Notes: generated by a model not told the origin, from the sequence alone. A stretch of DNA of 64,000 bases from UBA5066 sp046331465 (GCA_046331465.1 JAXLQV010000004.1:124001-188000), one strand, 5' to 3'; shown: positions 52,844 through 62,088, counted from the first letter of the stretch. A program made the numbers and translations.

Positions 52844-53628
52844 GCCGTCTGGCTCCTGCCCGGTGCGGCGTCCTCGGCCTCGCGGCGGAAGAAGCGGAGC
52901 ACCTGCGGGTCGTTCGAGGTGTCGCGGAGGTCCGGGGGGCGCCCCTCGGCGACGAGGGTCCTGCGGGCGGCGTCGAGCATCACGCAGCGGTCCGCGATCG
53001 CGAAGATGCTCTGCAGCTCGTGCGTGACGACGACGAAAGTCGTTCCCGTGCTCCGCGCGAGGTCGACGATCAGCGCGTCGAGGCCGGCGGAGGTGATCGG
53101 GTCGAGCCCGGCGGAGGGCTCGTCGAGGAAGACGAGCGGCGGGCCGAGGGCGAGCGCCCGTGCGATGGCCGCCCGCTTCACCATGCCTCCCGAGAGCTCG
53201 GCCGGCAGGCGCGTCGCGGCGTGCGCGAGCCCGACCCTCCGGAGGAGGGCGAGGGCGAGCGCGTTCTTCTGCCCTTCCGCGAGGTCGGTCAGCTCGTCGA
53301 GCGGGAGCCGCACGTTCTCGTGGACCGTGAGCGACCCGAAGAGGGCCCCGCTCTGGTACATGACCCCGAACGAGCGGAGGATCGCCCGCCGCTCGGCCCC
53401 CTCGGCGGCCGTGACGTCGCGCCCGTCGATGAGGATCCGCCCCTCGCGCGGGCGCCGGAGTCCGATGAGGTGCTTCAGGAGGGAGCTCTTGCCGCACCCG
53501 GAGCCGCCCAGGATGACGAAGACCTCGCCCCGCCGCACCTCGAAGCTCACGCCCGAGAGGACGACGCGGTCACCGTAGGCGATCGTCACGTCCTCGACCC
53601 GGATGATCGGCTCGGCGGGCGCGCTCAT
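52840..53628 (-). CDS. mlaF: ABC transporter ATPase, MlaF family
   Basis: 262-residue nucleotide-binding subunit. Walker A GGSGCGKSS, Q-loop VMYQSGALFGSLTV, signature LSGGMVKRAAIARAL, Walker B LVFLDEPSAGLDPI and the H-loop THEL are all present. The LSGGM signature and SAGLDPI match MCE-type lipid transporters. It overlaps both neighbours by 4 bases and powers the MlaE permease. Confidence 0.93.
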   Translation of the reverse strand: MSAPAEPIIRVEDVTIAYGDRVVLSGVSFEVRRGEVFVILGGSGCGKSSLLKHLIGLRRPREGRILIDGRDVTAAEGAERRAILRSFGVMYQSGALFGSLTVHENVRLPLDELTDLAEGQKNALALALLRRVGLAHAATRLPAELSGGMVKRAAIARALALGPPLVFLDEPSAGLDPITSAGLDALIVDLARSTGTTFVVVTHELQSIFAIADRCVMLDAARRTLVAEGRPPDLRDTSNDPQVLRFFRREAEDAAPGRSQTA

Positions 53629-54782
53629 ACGCCGAGGACGTACGTCAGGACGGCGAAGATACCGTCGGCGACGAAGACGGCGAGGATCGAGGAGACGACG
53701 GCGCGCGTCGTCGCCTCGCCGACGGCGGTCGGACCGAGCCGGGCCTGGAGGCCCCGGAGGCACGAGAAGCCGGCGACGAGGTTCCCGAAGACGAAGCCCT
53801 TCGAGAGCCCGACGAGGACGTCGTGGGCGCCGACCGCTCCCTGCAGCTGGCTCCAGGTCACCGAGACGGGGAAGCCGAGCGTGATCATGACAATCACGCC
53901 GCCGAGGACGCCGACGGCCATCGCGTAGGCGGTCAGGACCGGCGAGAGGAGCGTCAGGGCCACGACCCGCTGGACGACGAGGAAGCGGACCGGGTCGAGC
54001 CCCATCGTCTCGAGGGCGTTCAGCTCCTCGTTCACCTTCATCATCCCGAGCTCGGCCGCGAGCGCGGGCCCCGAGCGCCCGGCGACGACGATCGCCGTCA
54101 TGAGCGGGCCGAGCTCGCGCAGGACGATGATCCCGATCGTGTCGGCGACGAACGCCTCCGCGCCGAGGAGCTTGAGCGGCTGGGCCGCCTCGAAGGCGAT
54201 GATGAGACCCGTCAGGAAGCCGACGAACGTGACGACGGGAAACGCGGCCACCCCGGCGCTCTCGAAGACGCGTCCCACCTCGGCCCAGCGCATCCGGCGG
54301 GGCTTCCGGGCGATGGAGGCGAGGGCCGAGGTCACCGCGCCGAGGAGCTCGGCCCCCTCGCGGAAGCCGGAGGCGACCGCGACGGCTCCCGCGCCGACGG
54401 CGTGGATCCCGGCGGGACTCTCGTCTCCCGCGACGACCGAGTCCACGTCATCGGGGGCCGGGTAGGCCGCGAGGAGGTCGGCGACGTCGGGCCGAAGGCC
54501 CGAGATCTCCGCGCCGACTCCCGGAACGAGCCGCCCGTGGGCCAGCTCCCAGAGGAGCGAGACGCCGGCGAGGTCGGCGGACTCGAGGGCCGACGCGTCG
54601 ACCGAGAGGGCCGTCAGGCGCTCGCGCGAGAGCTTCCCCGCGAGGTCCCGGCGGGCCCCTCCGGCGGTCCGCACGTCGAGCACACCGCCCACGACGACGC
54701 GTGCGTCGCCTCCCGGCTCCGTCCGGACCTCGACGTCGAGCGCGCGACGTTCTACCGGCATCGGCGGCGAACCGGCTCGCAC
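53625..54782 (-). CDS. mlaE: MlaE-family permease with N-terminal STAS domain (MlaB-MlaE fusion)
   Basis: 385-residue protein. Residues about 10-115 form a STAS-like domain (VVVGGVLDVRTAGGAR, LTALSVDASALESADLAGVSLLWEL), normally a separate protein, MlaB. Residues about 150-385 form the MlaE permease with FVGFLTGLIIAFEAAQPLKLLGA, IIVLRELGPLMTAIVVAGRSGPALAAELGMMKVNEELNALETMGLDP and ISL-type last helices. GTG 54782 is used; ATG 54761 is also possible. It lies 13 bases after the MscS-like gene. Confidence 0.91.
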   Translation of the reverse strand: MRAGSPPMPVERRALDVEVRTEPGGDARVVVGGVLDVRTAGGARRDLAGKLSRERLTALSVDASALESADLAGVSLLWELAHGRLVPGVGAEISGLRPDVADLLAAYPAPDDVDSVVAGDESPAGIHAVGAGAVAVASGFREGAELLGAVTSALASIARKPRRMRWAEVGRVFESAGVAAFPVVTFVGFLTGLIIAFEAAQPLKLLGAEAFVADTIGIIVLRELGPLMTAIVVAGRSGPALAAELGMMKVNEELNALETMGLDPVRFLVVQRVVALTLLSPVLTAYAMAVGVLGGVIVMITLGFPVSVTWSQLQGAVGAHDVLVGLSKGFVFGNLVAGFSCLRGLQARLGPTAVGEATTRAVVSSILAVFVADGIFAVLTYVLGV

Positions 54783-54795
54783 CCGCGTCGGCGCT

Positions 54796-57276
54796 TCACG
54801 GTCGGCGGCTCCTCCCGCCGAGGGCGTCCCGCACCTCGGGGGCGACGGAGCGGATGTTCAGGTCGCGCTGCGGGAAGGGGATCTCGATCCCCGCCTTCCC
54901 GAGCTCCTCGCTCACCGCGCGCTTCAGGTCGCTGAGGACCTTCGGCGACTCGTCCATCTTCACCCAGAGGCGGAGCGTCCAGTCGAGCGAGCTCGCCCCG
55001 AAGCTCTGGAAGAACGCCTCGGGGCCCGGGCCGGGGAGGACCCCGGGCGTCCGGCGGGCGGCGGCGAGGAGCGCCTGCGCGGTGGTCTCGAGCGGGGAGC
55101 CGTAGGCGACGCCGACGGAGACGTCGAAGCGCCGGTTCGGGTTCGAGCCGGTCCAGTTCGTGACGGACTTGGAGATCAGGTCCGCGTTCGGGACGATGAC
55201 GTCGGCCCCGTCGAACGTGTGGACCGTCGAGGCGCGGATGCCGATCTGCGTGACGGTCCCGGCCGCCCCCGAGACGTCGACGGCGTCGCCGACCTGGATG
55301 GGGCGCTCGAAGAGGAGGATGAGCCCCGAGATGAAGTTGCTGACGATGTTCTGGAGGCCGAAGCCGACGCCGACGCCGAGGGCGCCCGCGAGGAAGCCGA
55401 TCTTCGAGAGGTCGACTCCGGCGACGCCGGCGGCGAGGACGAACCCCGCGAGGAGGACGAGGTAGCGGGTCGTCCCCGAGATCGCGACGGCCGTCCCGCG
55501 CCGGAGGTCGAACCTCGGGAGGACCTCCTCCGCGAGGAGGAACCCGAGGAGGCGGGAGAGGAGGAACGAGAACCAGAGGACGAGGGCGAAGCCGAGGATC
55601 GGCGCGGGCGAGATCGAGATCGACCCGACCGTGGCCCTCGCCGAGAGGGCGCCGGCGAGGGACGTGCGGAGCGCGGTCCCGACGTCGAACGCCCGGACGG
55701 AGATCGCCAGCACGACGAGGACGCCGACGACGCGCAGGACCTCGAGGCACCTCTCGGCGACGAGGTCGGCGTTCGAGCGCACCATCCGGAGGCCCTGCGC
55801 GGGACCCGACGCCAGGACGCTCCGGACGAGCCCGGAGACGACGAGGTAGGCCGCGACCATCAGGACGATCCCGCCGAGGGTCCCGAGAGCGCCGCTCCCG
55901 AGGACCGCGGCGATGCCGACCCAGCCGACGACGGCGCCGGCCGCGGAAGCGGCGAGGCAGCCGGCGAGGAACCAGCCGATCGCCTTGAGCAGCGCTCCCG
56001 TCCGGCCGCCCATCGCGAGGCCGGAGAGGCGGCCCCGGCGGAGGTCGAGCCCCAGGACGACGGCGAGGGGCGCGGTCTGGAGGATCGTGGAGATGCGGTC
56101 GGTGAACGGGAGCGCTCCGAGCGCGCCCGCGAGGGGCATGACGGCGAGGGAGACGGCGAGGACCCAGACCGTCCGTTTCACGTTCGGCCCGAGAACCTGG
56201 ACGATGACCCACGCCGCCGCGGGCGCCGCCGGCAGCCACGCGACGTCGTAGACGATCGCCGGGGGCTGGGGCATGAGGACGACGAGCGCGAGCATCGCGA
56301 CCGGGATGCCGGCGATCCAGGGTCTCTCCATGATGCGGAGGGCCGCGGCCGCGGCCGGGTCGGTCGATGCGCGCCGCTCCGCTCCCGGACGGAGACGCTG
56401 AAGGAGGACGACCGTGCCCCCGAGGAAGATCACCGTCAGGAGGAGGATGCGCGGGAAGTTCGACTGCACCCAGCCGCGGACGCGCCGGAAGTCCCGCTCG
56501 AGGCGGCTCGCCATCTCGGTCCAGGCCTCCTGGCCGGAGACCCGCAGGTTCCAGATCGGCTCGGCGGCCGTCGCGGCGAAGCGGCGCCGGGCCTCGGCGA
56601 GGTTCGACTGCGCCTCGGCCTTGAGGGCAGCCACGCCGCCGCGGGCCTCGGCGAGCTTGTCGACGAGGACGAGGATGTCGGTCCGTCGCTGCGCGAGGCG
56701 CGTCGAGAGCTCGTCGAGCTGGGCCCGGCAGACGCCGGTGCGGAGGCGGATGGCGGGAGGCGCGGCGGTCCGGCCGGCGAGCTCGGCGAGCTCCTCGAAC
56801 GTCGTCCCCAGCTCGCCGACGCGCCGCGCGTCCTCCTCGACCCGGCGGAGCCGGCTCGCGATCACGCGGTCGGTCTGCGCGACCGACCGGTCCGTCGCCG
56901 CGAGGCGCCGCGAGAACTCGAGGAGCTCGTCGTACGGGAGACCCGCGGCGCGGCCGCGGAACCGCTCGACCCGCCTGAGGGCCGAATCGAGCGCGGTCGT
57001 GGCCTCCCGCTCGTCGTCGTCGACGACGACGGCCGTCGACACTTCCTCCCGGAGGGCCTCGAGTCGCGCGACGGCGCCGGGGAGGTCTCCGAGCGAAGCG
57101 GGAGGGGCGTTCTTCGGCGCCGCCGGGCCCGCGAGCCCGACGGCGCCCTCGGCCTTCAGGACCGTCGCGGACGGCTCCGCCCCCTGCGGGGCGCAGGAGA
57201 AGAGGCCGAGAGCGGCGACGGCGAGCGCGGCGAGAGCGGCCCGGGGCCGCGCTCCTCGTCGAAACGTGCTGTCCAC
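54796..57276 (-). CDS. MscS-family mechanosensitive channel with long periplasmic N-terminus
   Basis: 826-residue protein of the KefA/MscK size class. An exported, coiled-coil-like N-terminal region (residues about 25-260) precedes a multi-helix membrane part (about 265-590) and the MscS core, seen in VGFGLQNIVSNFISGLILLFERPIQVGDAVDV and VPNADLISKSVTNWTGSNPNRRFDVSVGVAYGS. It opens under membrane tension to release solutes. Its transcript appears leaderless (TAGACT 8 bases before the GTG). It heads the Mla operon, which is unusual. Confidence 0.9.
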   Translation of the reverse strand: MDSTFRRGARPRAALAALAVAALGLFSCAPQGAEPSATVLKAEGAVGLAGPAAPKNAPPASLGDLPGAVARLEALREEVSTAVVVDDDEREATTALDSALRRVERFRGRAAGLPYDELLEFSRRLAATDRSVAQTDRVIASRLRRVEEDARRVGELGTTFEELAELAGRTAAPPAIRLRTGVCRAQLDELSTRLAQRRTDILVLVDKLAEARGGVAALKAEAQSNLAEARRRFAATAAEPIWNLRVSGQEAWTEMASRLERDFRRVRGWVQSNFPRILLLTVIFLGGTVVLLQRLRPGAERRASTDPAAAAALRIMERPWIAGIPVAMLALVVLMPQPPAIVYDVAWLPAAPAAAWVIVQVLGPNVKRTVWVLAVSLAVMPLAGALGALPFTDRISTILQTAPLAVVLGLDLRRGRLSGLAMGGRTGALLKAIGWFLAGCLAASAAGAVVGWVGIAAVLGSGALGTLGGIVLMVAAYLVVSGLVRSVLASGPAQGLRMVRSNADLVAERCLEVLRVVGVLVVLAISVRAFDVGTALRTSLAGALSARATVGSISISPAPILGFALVLWFSFLLSRLLGFLLAEEVLPRFDLRRGTAVAISGTTRYLVLLAGFVLAAGVAGVDLSKIGFLAGALGVGVGFGLQNIVSNFISGLILLFERPIQVGDAVDVSGAAGTVTQIGIRASTVHTFDGADVIVPNADLISKSVTNWTGSNPNRRFDVSVGVAYGSPLETTAQALLAAARRTPGVLPGPGPEAFFQSFGASSLDWTLRLWVKMDESPKVLSDLKRAVSEELGKAGIEIPFPQRDLNIRSVAPEVRDALGGRSRRP

Positions 57277-57284
57277 GGCTGAGG

Positions 57285-57290
57285 AGTCTA
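57285..57290 (-). promoter_or_regulatory. Leaderless -10 box TAGACT of the mscS-mla operon
   Basis: On the minus strand TAGACT ends 8 bases before the GTG at 57276. The 82-base gap to the divergent HAD-UbiA gene thus holds two back-to-back promoters of this type. Confidence 0.5.
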
Positions 57291-57345
57291 GCGAGAAAGC
57301 AGGGCGGCCCCTCGGCCCCGGTCGCCGTCCCGCCCGGACTCGGCG

Positions 57346-57351
57346 CAGAAT
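57346..57351 (+). promoter_or_regulatory. -10 box CAGAAT of the HAD-UbiA gene
   Basis: CAGAAT ends 7 bases before the ATG at 57359 with no ribosome site between; a weaker member of the leaderless class. Confidence 0.4.
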
Positions 57352-57358
57352 CCCCGCG

Positions 57359-58831
57359 ATGGCGGAGAACCACCCGGACAGGAGCGTTCCGCTCGTCGTC
57401 GACCTGGACGGGACGCTGCTCCTCTCCGACCTCCTCGACGAGTCGTTCCTCGCCGCGCTCTCGGCGAGGCCCTTCGCCGCGCTCGCGTCGCTCGGTCCGC
57501 TCCTCTCGGGCGACCGGGCGGGGCTGAAGCGGCGCCTCGCGCGGATCTCCGCGCTCGACCCGACGCTCGTGCCGTTCCGGGAGGACCTCGTCGCGCACCT
57601 CCGCGCAGAGAAGGAGAAGGGACGGAGGCTCGTCCTCGCGACCGCGTCCGACGAGCTCCTCGCGGGCCCGCTCGCCGCCTCGTTCGGCCTCTTCGACGAG
57701 GTCCTCGCGAGCGACGGCGCTTCGAACCTCGGCGGCGAGGCGAAGCGGGCGCGGCTCGTTTCGCTGTTCGGGGAGAAGGGCTTCGACTACGCGGGCGACC
57801 GGCGGGCCGACCTGCCGGTCTTCCGGAGCGCGCGGACGGCGCTCCTGGCCGGGGGCGGGGCCCGCCTCCGCGCCGAGGTGGAGGCCGCGGGCACGCCGGT
57901 CGCCGCGTCGTTCCCCGGCCCGCCGCGCGGACTCGCCACCCTGCTCCGCGCGATGCGGGTGCGGCAGTGGGTCAAGAACGTCCTCGTCTTCGTCCCTCCC
58001 GTCGCCGGCCACTTCCTCGACCCGGCGACGCTCCTCGCGGCCGTCGTCGCGTTCCTCGCGCTCAGCTTCTGCGCGTCGGCCGTGTACGTCCTGAACGACC
58101 TGATGGACCTCGCCTCCGACCGGCGGCATCCCGCCAAGCGGAGGCGCGCGTTCGCGAGCGGCGAGCTCTCCCTTCGGGCGGGACTCCTCCTGGTGCCGCT
58201 CCTCGTCGCCGTCGCGGCGGCGCTCGCCGCGGCGCTCCCGACCGGAGCCCAGCTCCTCCTCGCGGCGTACCTCCTCGCGACGACGGTCTACACCTTCCTC
58301 CTGAAGCGGAAGGTCCTCCTCGACGTCTTCACGCTCGCCTTCCTCTACACGCTCCGCGTCCTCCTCGGCGGGGCCGCGACGAACGTCCCCGTCTCGCCCT
58401 GGCTCCTCGCCTTCTCGATCTTCATCTTCCTCTCGCTCGCGTTCGCCAAGAGGGCGTCCGAGCTCTCGTCGCTCCGGGAGCGGGGCGCCGAGGGCGCCTC
58501 CGGGCGCGACTGGTTCGTCCCGGACTCCCTCGTCGTCCACGTCCTCGGCGTCGCGAGCGCCTACGGCTCCGGGATGGTCCTCGCGATCTACATCCACAGC
58601 GAGGACGTCAAGCGCCTCTACGCCCATCCCGGGTGGCTCTGGCTCCTCTTTCCGATGCTCCTCTACTGGTCGAGCCGGATCTGGGTCCTCGTCGCGCGCG
58701 GCGCGATGGACGAGGACCCGATCGTCTTCGCGATGCGCGACCGGGTGACGTGGGGGCTCGCCGTCGTCGGCGCCGCCGTCCTCCTGATGGCGGCGCGCGC
58801 GCCGTTCGGGATCCCCGGCCTGATGGAGTGA
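57359..58831 (+). CDS. HAD phosphatase - UbiA prenyltransferase fusion
   Basis: 490 residues. Residues about 10-195 form a HAD-type hydrolase (VVDLDGTLLLSD with Asp15 and Asp17, ATASDELLA, and YAGDRRADLPVF). Residues about 205-490 form a UbiA-family membrane prenyltransferase with NDLMDLASD at 246-254 as the first Asp-rich motif and eight or more helices. The UbiA half resembles decaprenyl-phosphate phosphoribosyltransferases rather than quinone enzymes, and a HAD domain that removes a phosphate would fit such a pathway. ATG 57359 is preceded by CAGAAT. Confidence 0.9.
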   Translation: MAENHPDRSVPLVVDLDGTLLLSDLLDESFLAALSARPFAALASLGPLLSGDRAGLKRRLARISALDPTLVPFREDLVAHLRAEKEKGRRLVLATASDELLAGPLAASFGLFDEVLASDGASNLGGEAKRARLVSLFGEKGFDYAGDRRADLPVFRSARTALLAGGGARLRAEVEAAGTPVAASFPGPPRGLATLLRAMRVRQWVKNVLVFVPPVAGHFLDPATLLAAVVAFLALSFCASAVYVLNDLMDLASDRRHPAKRRRAFASGELSLRAGLLLVPLLVAVAAALAAALPTGAQLLLAAYLLATTVYTFLLKRKVLLDVFTLAFLYTLRVLLGGAATNVPVSPWLLAFSIFIFLSLAFAKRASELSSLRERGAEGASGRDWFVPDSLVVHVLGVASAYGSGMVLAIYIHSEDVKRLYAHPGWLWLLFPMLLYWSSRIWVLVARGAMDEDPIVFAMRDRVTWGLAVVGAAVLLMAARAPFGIPGLME

Positions 58832-58898
58832 GGCGGGGCCGCCGCGGCGGTGGCGTCGTCGAGAGGCTGAGCCGGGGAAAAGCCGGAGGACGACCCGG

Positions 58899-60173
58899 TC
58901 AGTGCGCCGTGGCCCGCCGGTCGGGGTCGGCGACCGCCCACTCCCAGTAGCCGCGGAGGCGCGCGGCGTGCCTGCCGGGGACGAGCAGGAGGTGGTTCCC
59001 GAGGGGCCGCTCGAGGAGCTCGGTGATCTCTCCGGGCGCGAGCTGCACGTCGACCTGGGTCCGGCAGAGGTCCTCCCGGCGGGGGATCGGGACCGCCTCT
59101 CCCTCGGCGAGGAAGATCGCGTCGAGCCGCCGGCCGCCGAGGCGCAGCAGCGTGACGGGGCCCGGCGGAAGGTCGCCCGCGATGGCGACGCCGAGGCCCG
59201 ACTCGAAGTGGGAGCGCAGCTCCCAGCCCGTCACGAGCGAACGGGCGATGGTGCAGTGCGCGAGGCGGAGGAGGCCCGTGGCGGCGTCGGCGTGGGAAGG
59301 GTTCGCGATCCAGCTCGCCGTGCCGAGGAGCTCCTTCACCCAGAGCATGCCGACGGCGCTCGCGAGGTCGCCCTCGCAGGCTGCGACGCAGCCCGCGTCG
59401 TTCAGCGCCGAGAGGGCGAGGCAGCCGCTCGTGCCGCGGCCGGTGACGAGGTCGAAGCAGCGGACGGCGACCGCGTCGAGGCGTTCCCGGGCCATGAGGT
59501 CGGAGAGGGCGCTGAAGACCGTCGACGCCTGGCGCACCCCCGCCGCCTCGGCCTCGCGGGTCGCGGAGGCGCCGTCGGTGAACGACGCGGCGAGCGCGAG
59601 GGCCTTGTCGTCCGGCTCCCGGAGGGGCGCCTCGAGGAGGCTCGCGAGGTCGACGTTCACGGTCTCCGGGCCCCAGACCTCGCGCACGGCCTCGGCGGCC
59701 GGGACGCTCGCCACGAGCCAGTCGGAAGGGACGCCGACGAGGCCGATCCGGCTCCGGCAGAGCCTTCCGAGGACGCGCAGGTCCTCGATCGCGGCGGAGA
59801 CGCGTTCGAGCGCCGGCGCGTCGTCCGGGGAGGCGAGGTGGACGATCCGGCCGCGTCCCCCCTCCTGCCGGACCCGGGCGAGCGCCTCGAGCGCGGCGGG
59901 GAGCGAGTTGTGCGCGGGGATCGTCACGAGGAGGAGCGGGTCCCCGGGCGAGGCGGCCTCCCTGAGGGCGCGGAGGCGCAGGACCTCGCTCTCGGTCCCC
60001 CCGGTCCCGACGACGACGGCGACGGGGCCAGGCCCGGAGAACGCCTCGACGCGTGCCTCGCGGCCTCCGACGGAGGCGAGGGCGTGGAGCGTCGGCTCGA
60101 GGGCCCTGCGGAGCGCGGCCGCGTCGTGAAGCGGCGAGCCGACCGCCACGAAGTCGAATGTCGGAGTCTCCAT
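58899..60173 (-). CDS. L-fucose isomerase-like protein (FucI/AraA fold)
   Basis: 424-residue protein of the L-fucose/L-arabinose isomerase superfamily but much shorter than FucI (about 590). Family signals lie in the C-terminal half: AVAVRCFDLV, CLALSALNDAGCVAACEGDLASAVGMLWVKEL, ANPSHADAATGLLRLAHCTIARSL and GWELRSHFESGLGVAIAG. It may isomerise a ketose or sugar derivative, but no sugar genes are adjacent. ATG 60173 follows GGGGAGG. Confidence 0.86.
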   Translation of the reverse strand: METPTFDFVAVGSPLHDAAALRRALEPTLHALASVGGREARVEAFSGPGPVAVVVGTGGTESEVLRLRALREAASPGDPLLLVTIPAHNSLPAALEALARVRQEGGRGRIVHLASPDDAPALERVSAAIEDLRVLGRLCRSRIGLVGVPSDWLVASVPAAEAVREVWGPETVNVDLASLLEAPLREPDDKALALAASFTDGASATREAEAAGVRQASTVFSALSDLMARERLDAVAVRCFDLVTGRGTSGCLALSALNDAGCVAACEGDLASAVGMLWVKELLGTASWIANPSHADAATGLLRLAHCTIARSLVTGWELRSHFESGLGVAIAGDLPPGPVTLLRLGGRRLDAIFLAEGEAVPIPRREDLCRTQVDVQLAPGEITELLERPLGNHLLLVPGRHAARLRGYWEWAVADPDRRATAH

Positions 60174-60303
60174 CGCGCGACCTCCCCGATTCCCGTCCTC
60201 GCATCCCGGTATCGGGCCCGCCGGCGGCGTTCCCGGACCGCCCATCGTACCGGCAAAGGAAGGGGCCGGGGCGCGGAACCGGCTGCTGCCCAGCCCCCTG
60301 CGC

Positions 60304-60309
60304 TATCCT
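60304..60309 (+). promoter_or_regulatory. Leaderless -10 box TATCCT of proS
   Basis: TATCCT ends 9 bases before the ATG at 60319. No Shine-Dalgarno lies between, so proS is probably translated from a leaderless message. Confidence 0.5.
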
Positions 60310-60318
60310 CCGCCCCCG

Positions 60319-62088
60319 ATGCGCTGGTCCAACTACCTCCTCTCCACCCTCCGCGAAGCCCCCGGCGATGCCGAGGTCGTCTCCCACAAGCTCCTCGCCC
60401 GCGCGGGGATGCTGATGAAGGTCGCCGCCGGCATCTACTCCTTCACGCCGATGGGCTTCCGGTCGCTCAAGAAGATGACGGAGATCGTCCGGGAGGAGAT
60501 GAACCGGACCGGCGCGCTCGAGGTCGAGCTGCCGATCGCGCAGCCGAAGGAGCTCTGGGTCGAGTCGGGGCGGTGGGACCGCTACATGAACGACGGCATC
60601 CTCTTCCACCTCGAGGACCGCAAGGCGGGCGAGTTCGCGCTCGCGCCGACGGCCGAGGAGGCGGTGACCGACATGGTCCGCCGCTCGGTCACCTCGTGGA
60701 GGCAGCTGCCGTTCAACCTCTACCAGATCCGGACGAAGTTCCGCGACGAGATCCGCCCCCGCTTCGGCCTCATGCGCGGGCGCGAGTTCCTGATGAAGGA
60801 CGCCTACTCCTTCGACCTCGACCAGAAGGGGCTCGACGCCCACTACCGGAAGATGGACGCGGCCTACCGGGCGATCTTCGAGCGCTGCGGCCTCGAGTAC
60901 GCCCTCGTCCAGGCCGACTCGGGCGCCATCGGCGGCTCGGCCTCCGAGGAGTTCATGGTCGTCGCCGACACCGGCGAGGACGCGCTCGTCTTCTCCGAGG
61001 ACGGGAAGTACGGCGCGAACGTGGAGAAGGCCGTGACGGCTCCGCTCCCCGAGCCCTGGGCGGGCGAGGAGGAGAAGCCGTTCGGCCGCGCCGACTCGCC
61101 GACGCCGGGGATCGTCTCGACCGAGGGGCAGGCGAAGCACCTCGGGACGACCGAGGACCGGATCACGAACACGATGCTCTACGAGGCGATCCGCGCCGAC
61201 GAGACGTCGTTCGTCTGCGCGATCGTCATTCGCGGCGACCTGACGATCAACGAGGTGAAGCTCCCGAAGGCGCTCGGCGTCGCGCACGTGCGGCTCGTCC
61301 CCGAGGAGTGGCTGCCGGAGATCGCCGGCTGCAAGCCGGGCTTCATCGGGCCGATCGGCCTGAAGCCCCGGGCGGGGCAGGACGAGGTTCCCGTCTACGT
61401 CGACCGCTCCATGGAGAACGCCCGCAACGTCTTCTGCGGCGCCAACCAGGACGGAACCCACCACTCCAACCTCTCCGTGAAGCGCGACCTGAAGGTGGCC
61501 GGCGTCCTCGAGGTCGCCACGGCCCGCGACGGCGACCCGTCGCCGACGGGCACGGGAGTTCTCCGGATCAAGCGCGGCATCGAGGTCGGCCACATCTTCA
61601 AGCTCGGGACGAAGTACTCCGAGGCGATGAAGTGCGAGGTCGCCGACCCGCAGCAGAAGATGGTCCCGCTGGCGATGGGCTGCTACGGCCTCGGCGTCGG
61701 GCGCACCGTCGCCGCGGCCGTCGAGCAGAACCACGACGACGACGGGATCATCTGGCCCGTCCCGCTCGCCCCGTTCCAGGTCGCCCTCCTCTCGCTCCAG
61801 CGCGACAGGGAGGTCCTCGAGGCGGCGGAAAAGCTCTACGCCGACCTCCAGGCCGCGGGCGTCGAGGTCTTCTGGGACGACCGCGACGAGCGCCCCGGCG
61901 TGAAGTTCAAGGACGCCGACCTGATCGGCTTCCCGGTCCGCGTCGTCATCGGCGGCAAGGCCCTCGCGAAGGGGGTCGTCGAGGTCTCGACGCGCCGCGA
62001 GAAGAAGGCGGAAGGGGTCCCGCCCGCCCGGGTCGTCGAGGTCGTGAAGGCGACGCTCGCGGCGGGGGCGAAGACGCTCGCGGTCTGA
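60319..62088 (+). CDS. proS: Prolyl-tRNA synthetase, bacterial type with editing insertion
   Basis: 589-residue class II synthetase charging tRNA-Pro. N-terminal SHKLLARAGMLMKVAAGIYSFTPMGFR and APTAEEAVTDMVRR lead to class II motif 2 (FRDEIRPRFGLMRGREFLMKDAYSF). A YbaK-like editing insertion spans about 225-400. Motif 3 is LAMGCYGLGVGRTVAAAVEQ, and the anticodon-binding domain starts at about 490. Two or three active-site segments match bacterial ProS of type 1. The start is ATG 60319, fitting a leaderless message. Confidence 0.97.
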   Translation: MRWSNYLLSTLREAPGDAEVVSHKLLARAGMLMKVAAGIYSFTPMGFRSLKKMTEIVREEMNRTGALEVELPIAQPKELWVESGRWDRYMNDGILFHLEDRKAGEFALAPTAEEAVTDMVRRSVTSWRQLPFNLYQIRTKFRDEIRPRFGLMRGREFLMKDAYSFDLDQKGLDAHYRKMDAAYRAIFERCGLEYALVQADSGAIGGSASEEFMVVADTGEDALVFSEDGKYGANVEKAVTAPLPEPWAGEEEKPFGRADSPTPGIVSTEGQAKHLGTTEDRITNTMLYEAIRADETSFVCAIVIRGDLTINEVKLPKALGVAHVRLVPEEWLPEIAGCKPGFIGPIGLKPRAGQDEVPVYVDRSMENARNVFCGANQDGTHHSNLSVKRDLKVAGVLEVATARDGDPSPTGTGVLRIKRGIEVGHIFKLGTKYSEAMKCEVADPQQKMVPLAMGCYGLGVGRTVAAAVEQNHDDDGIIWPVPLAPFQVALLSLQRDREVLEAAEKLYADLQAAGVEVFWDDRDERPGVKFKDADLIGFPVRVVIGGKALAKGVVEVSTRREKKAEGVPPARVVEVVKATLAAGAKTLAV

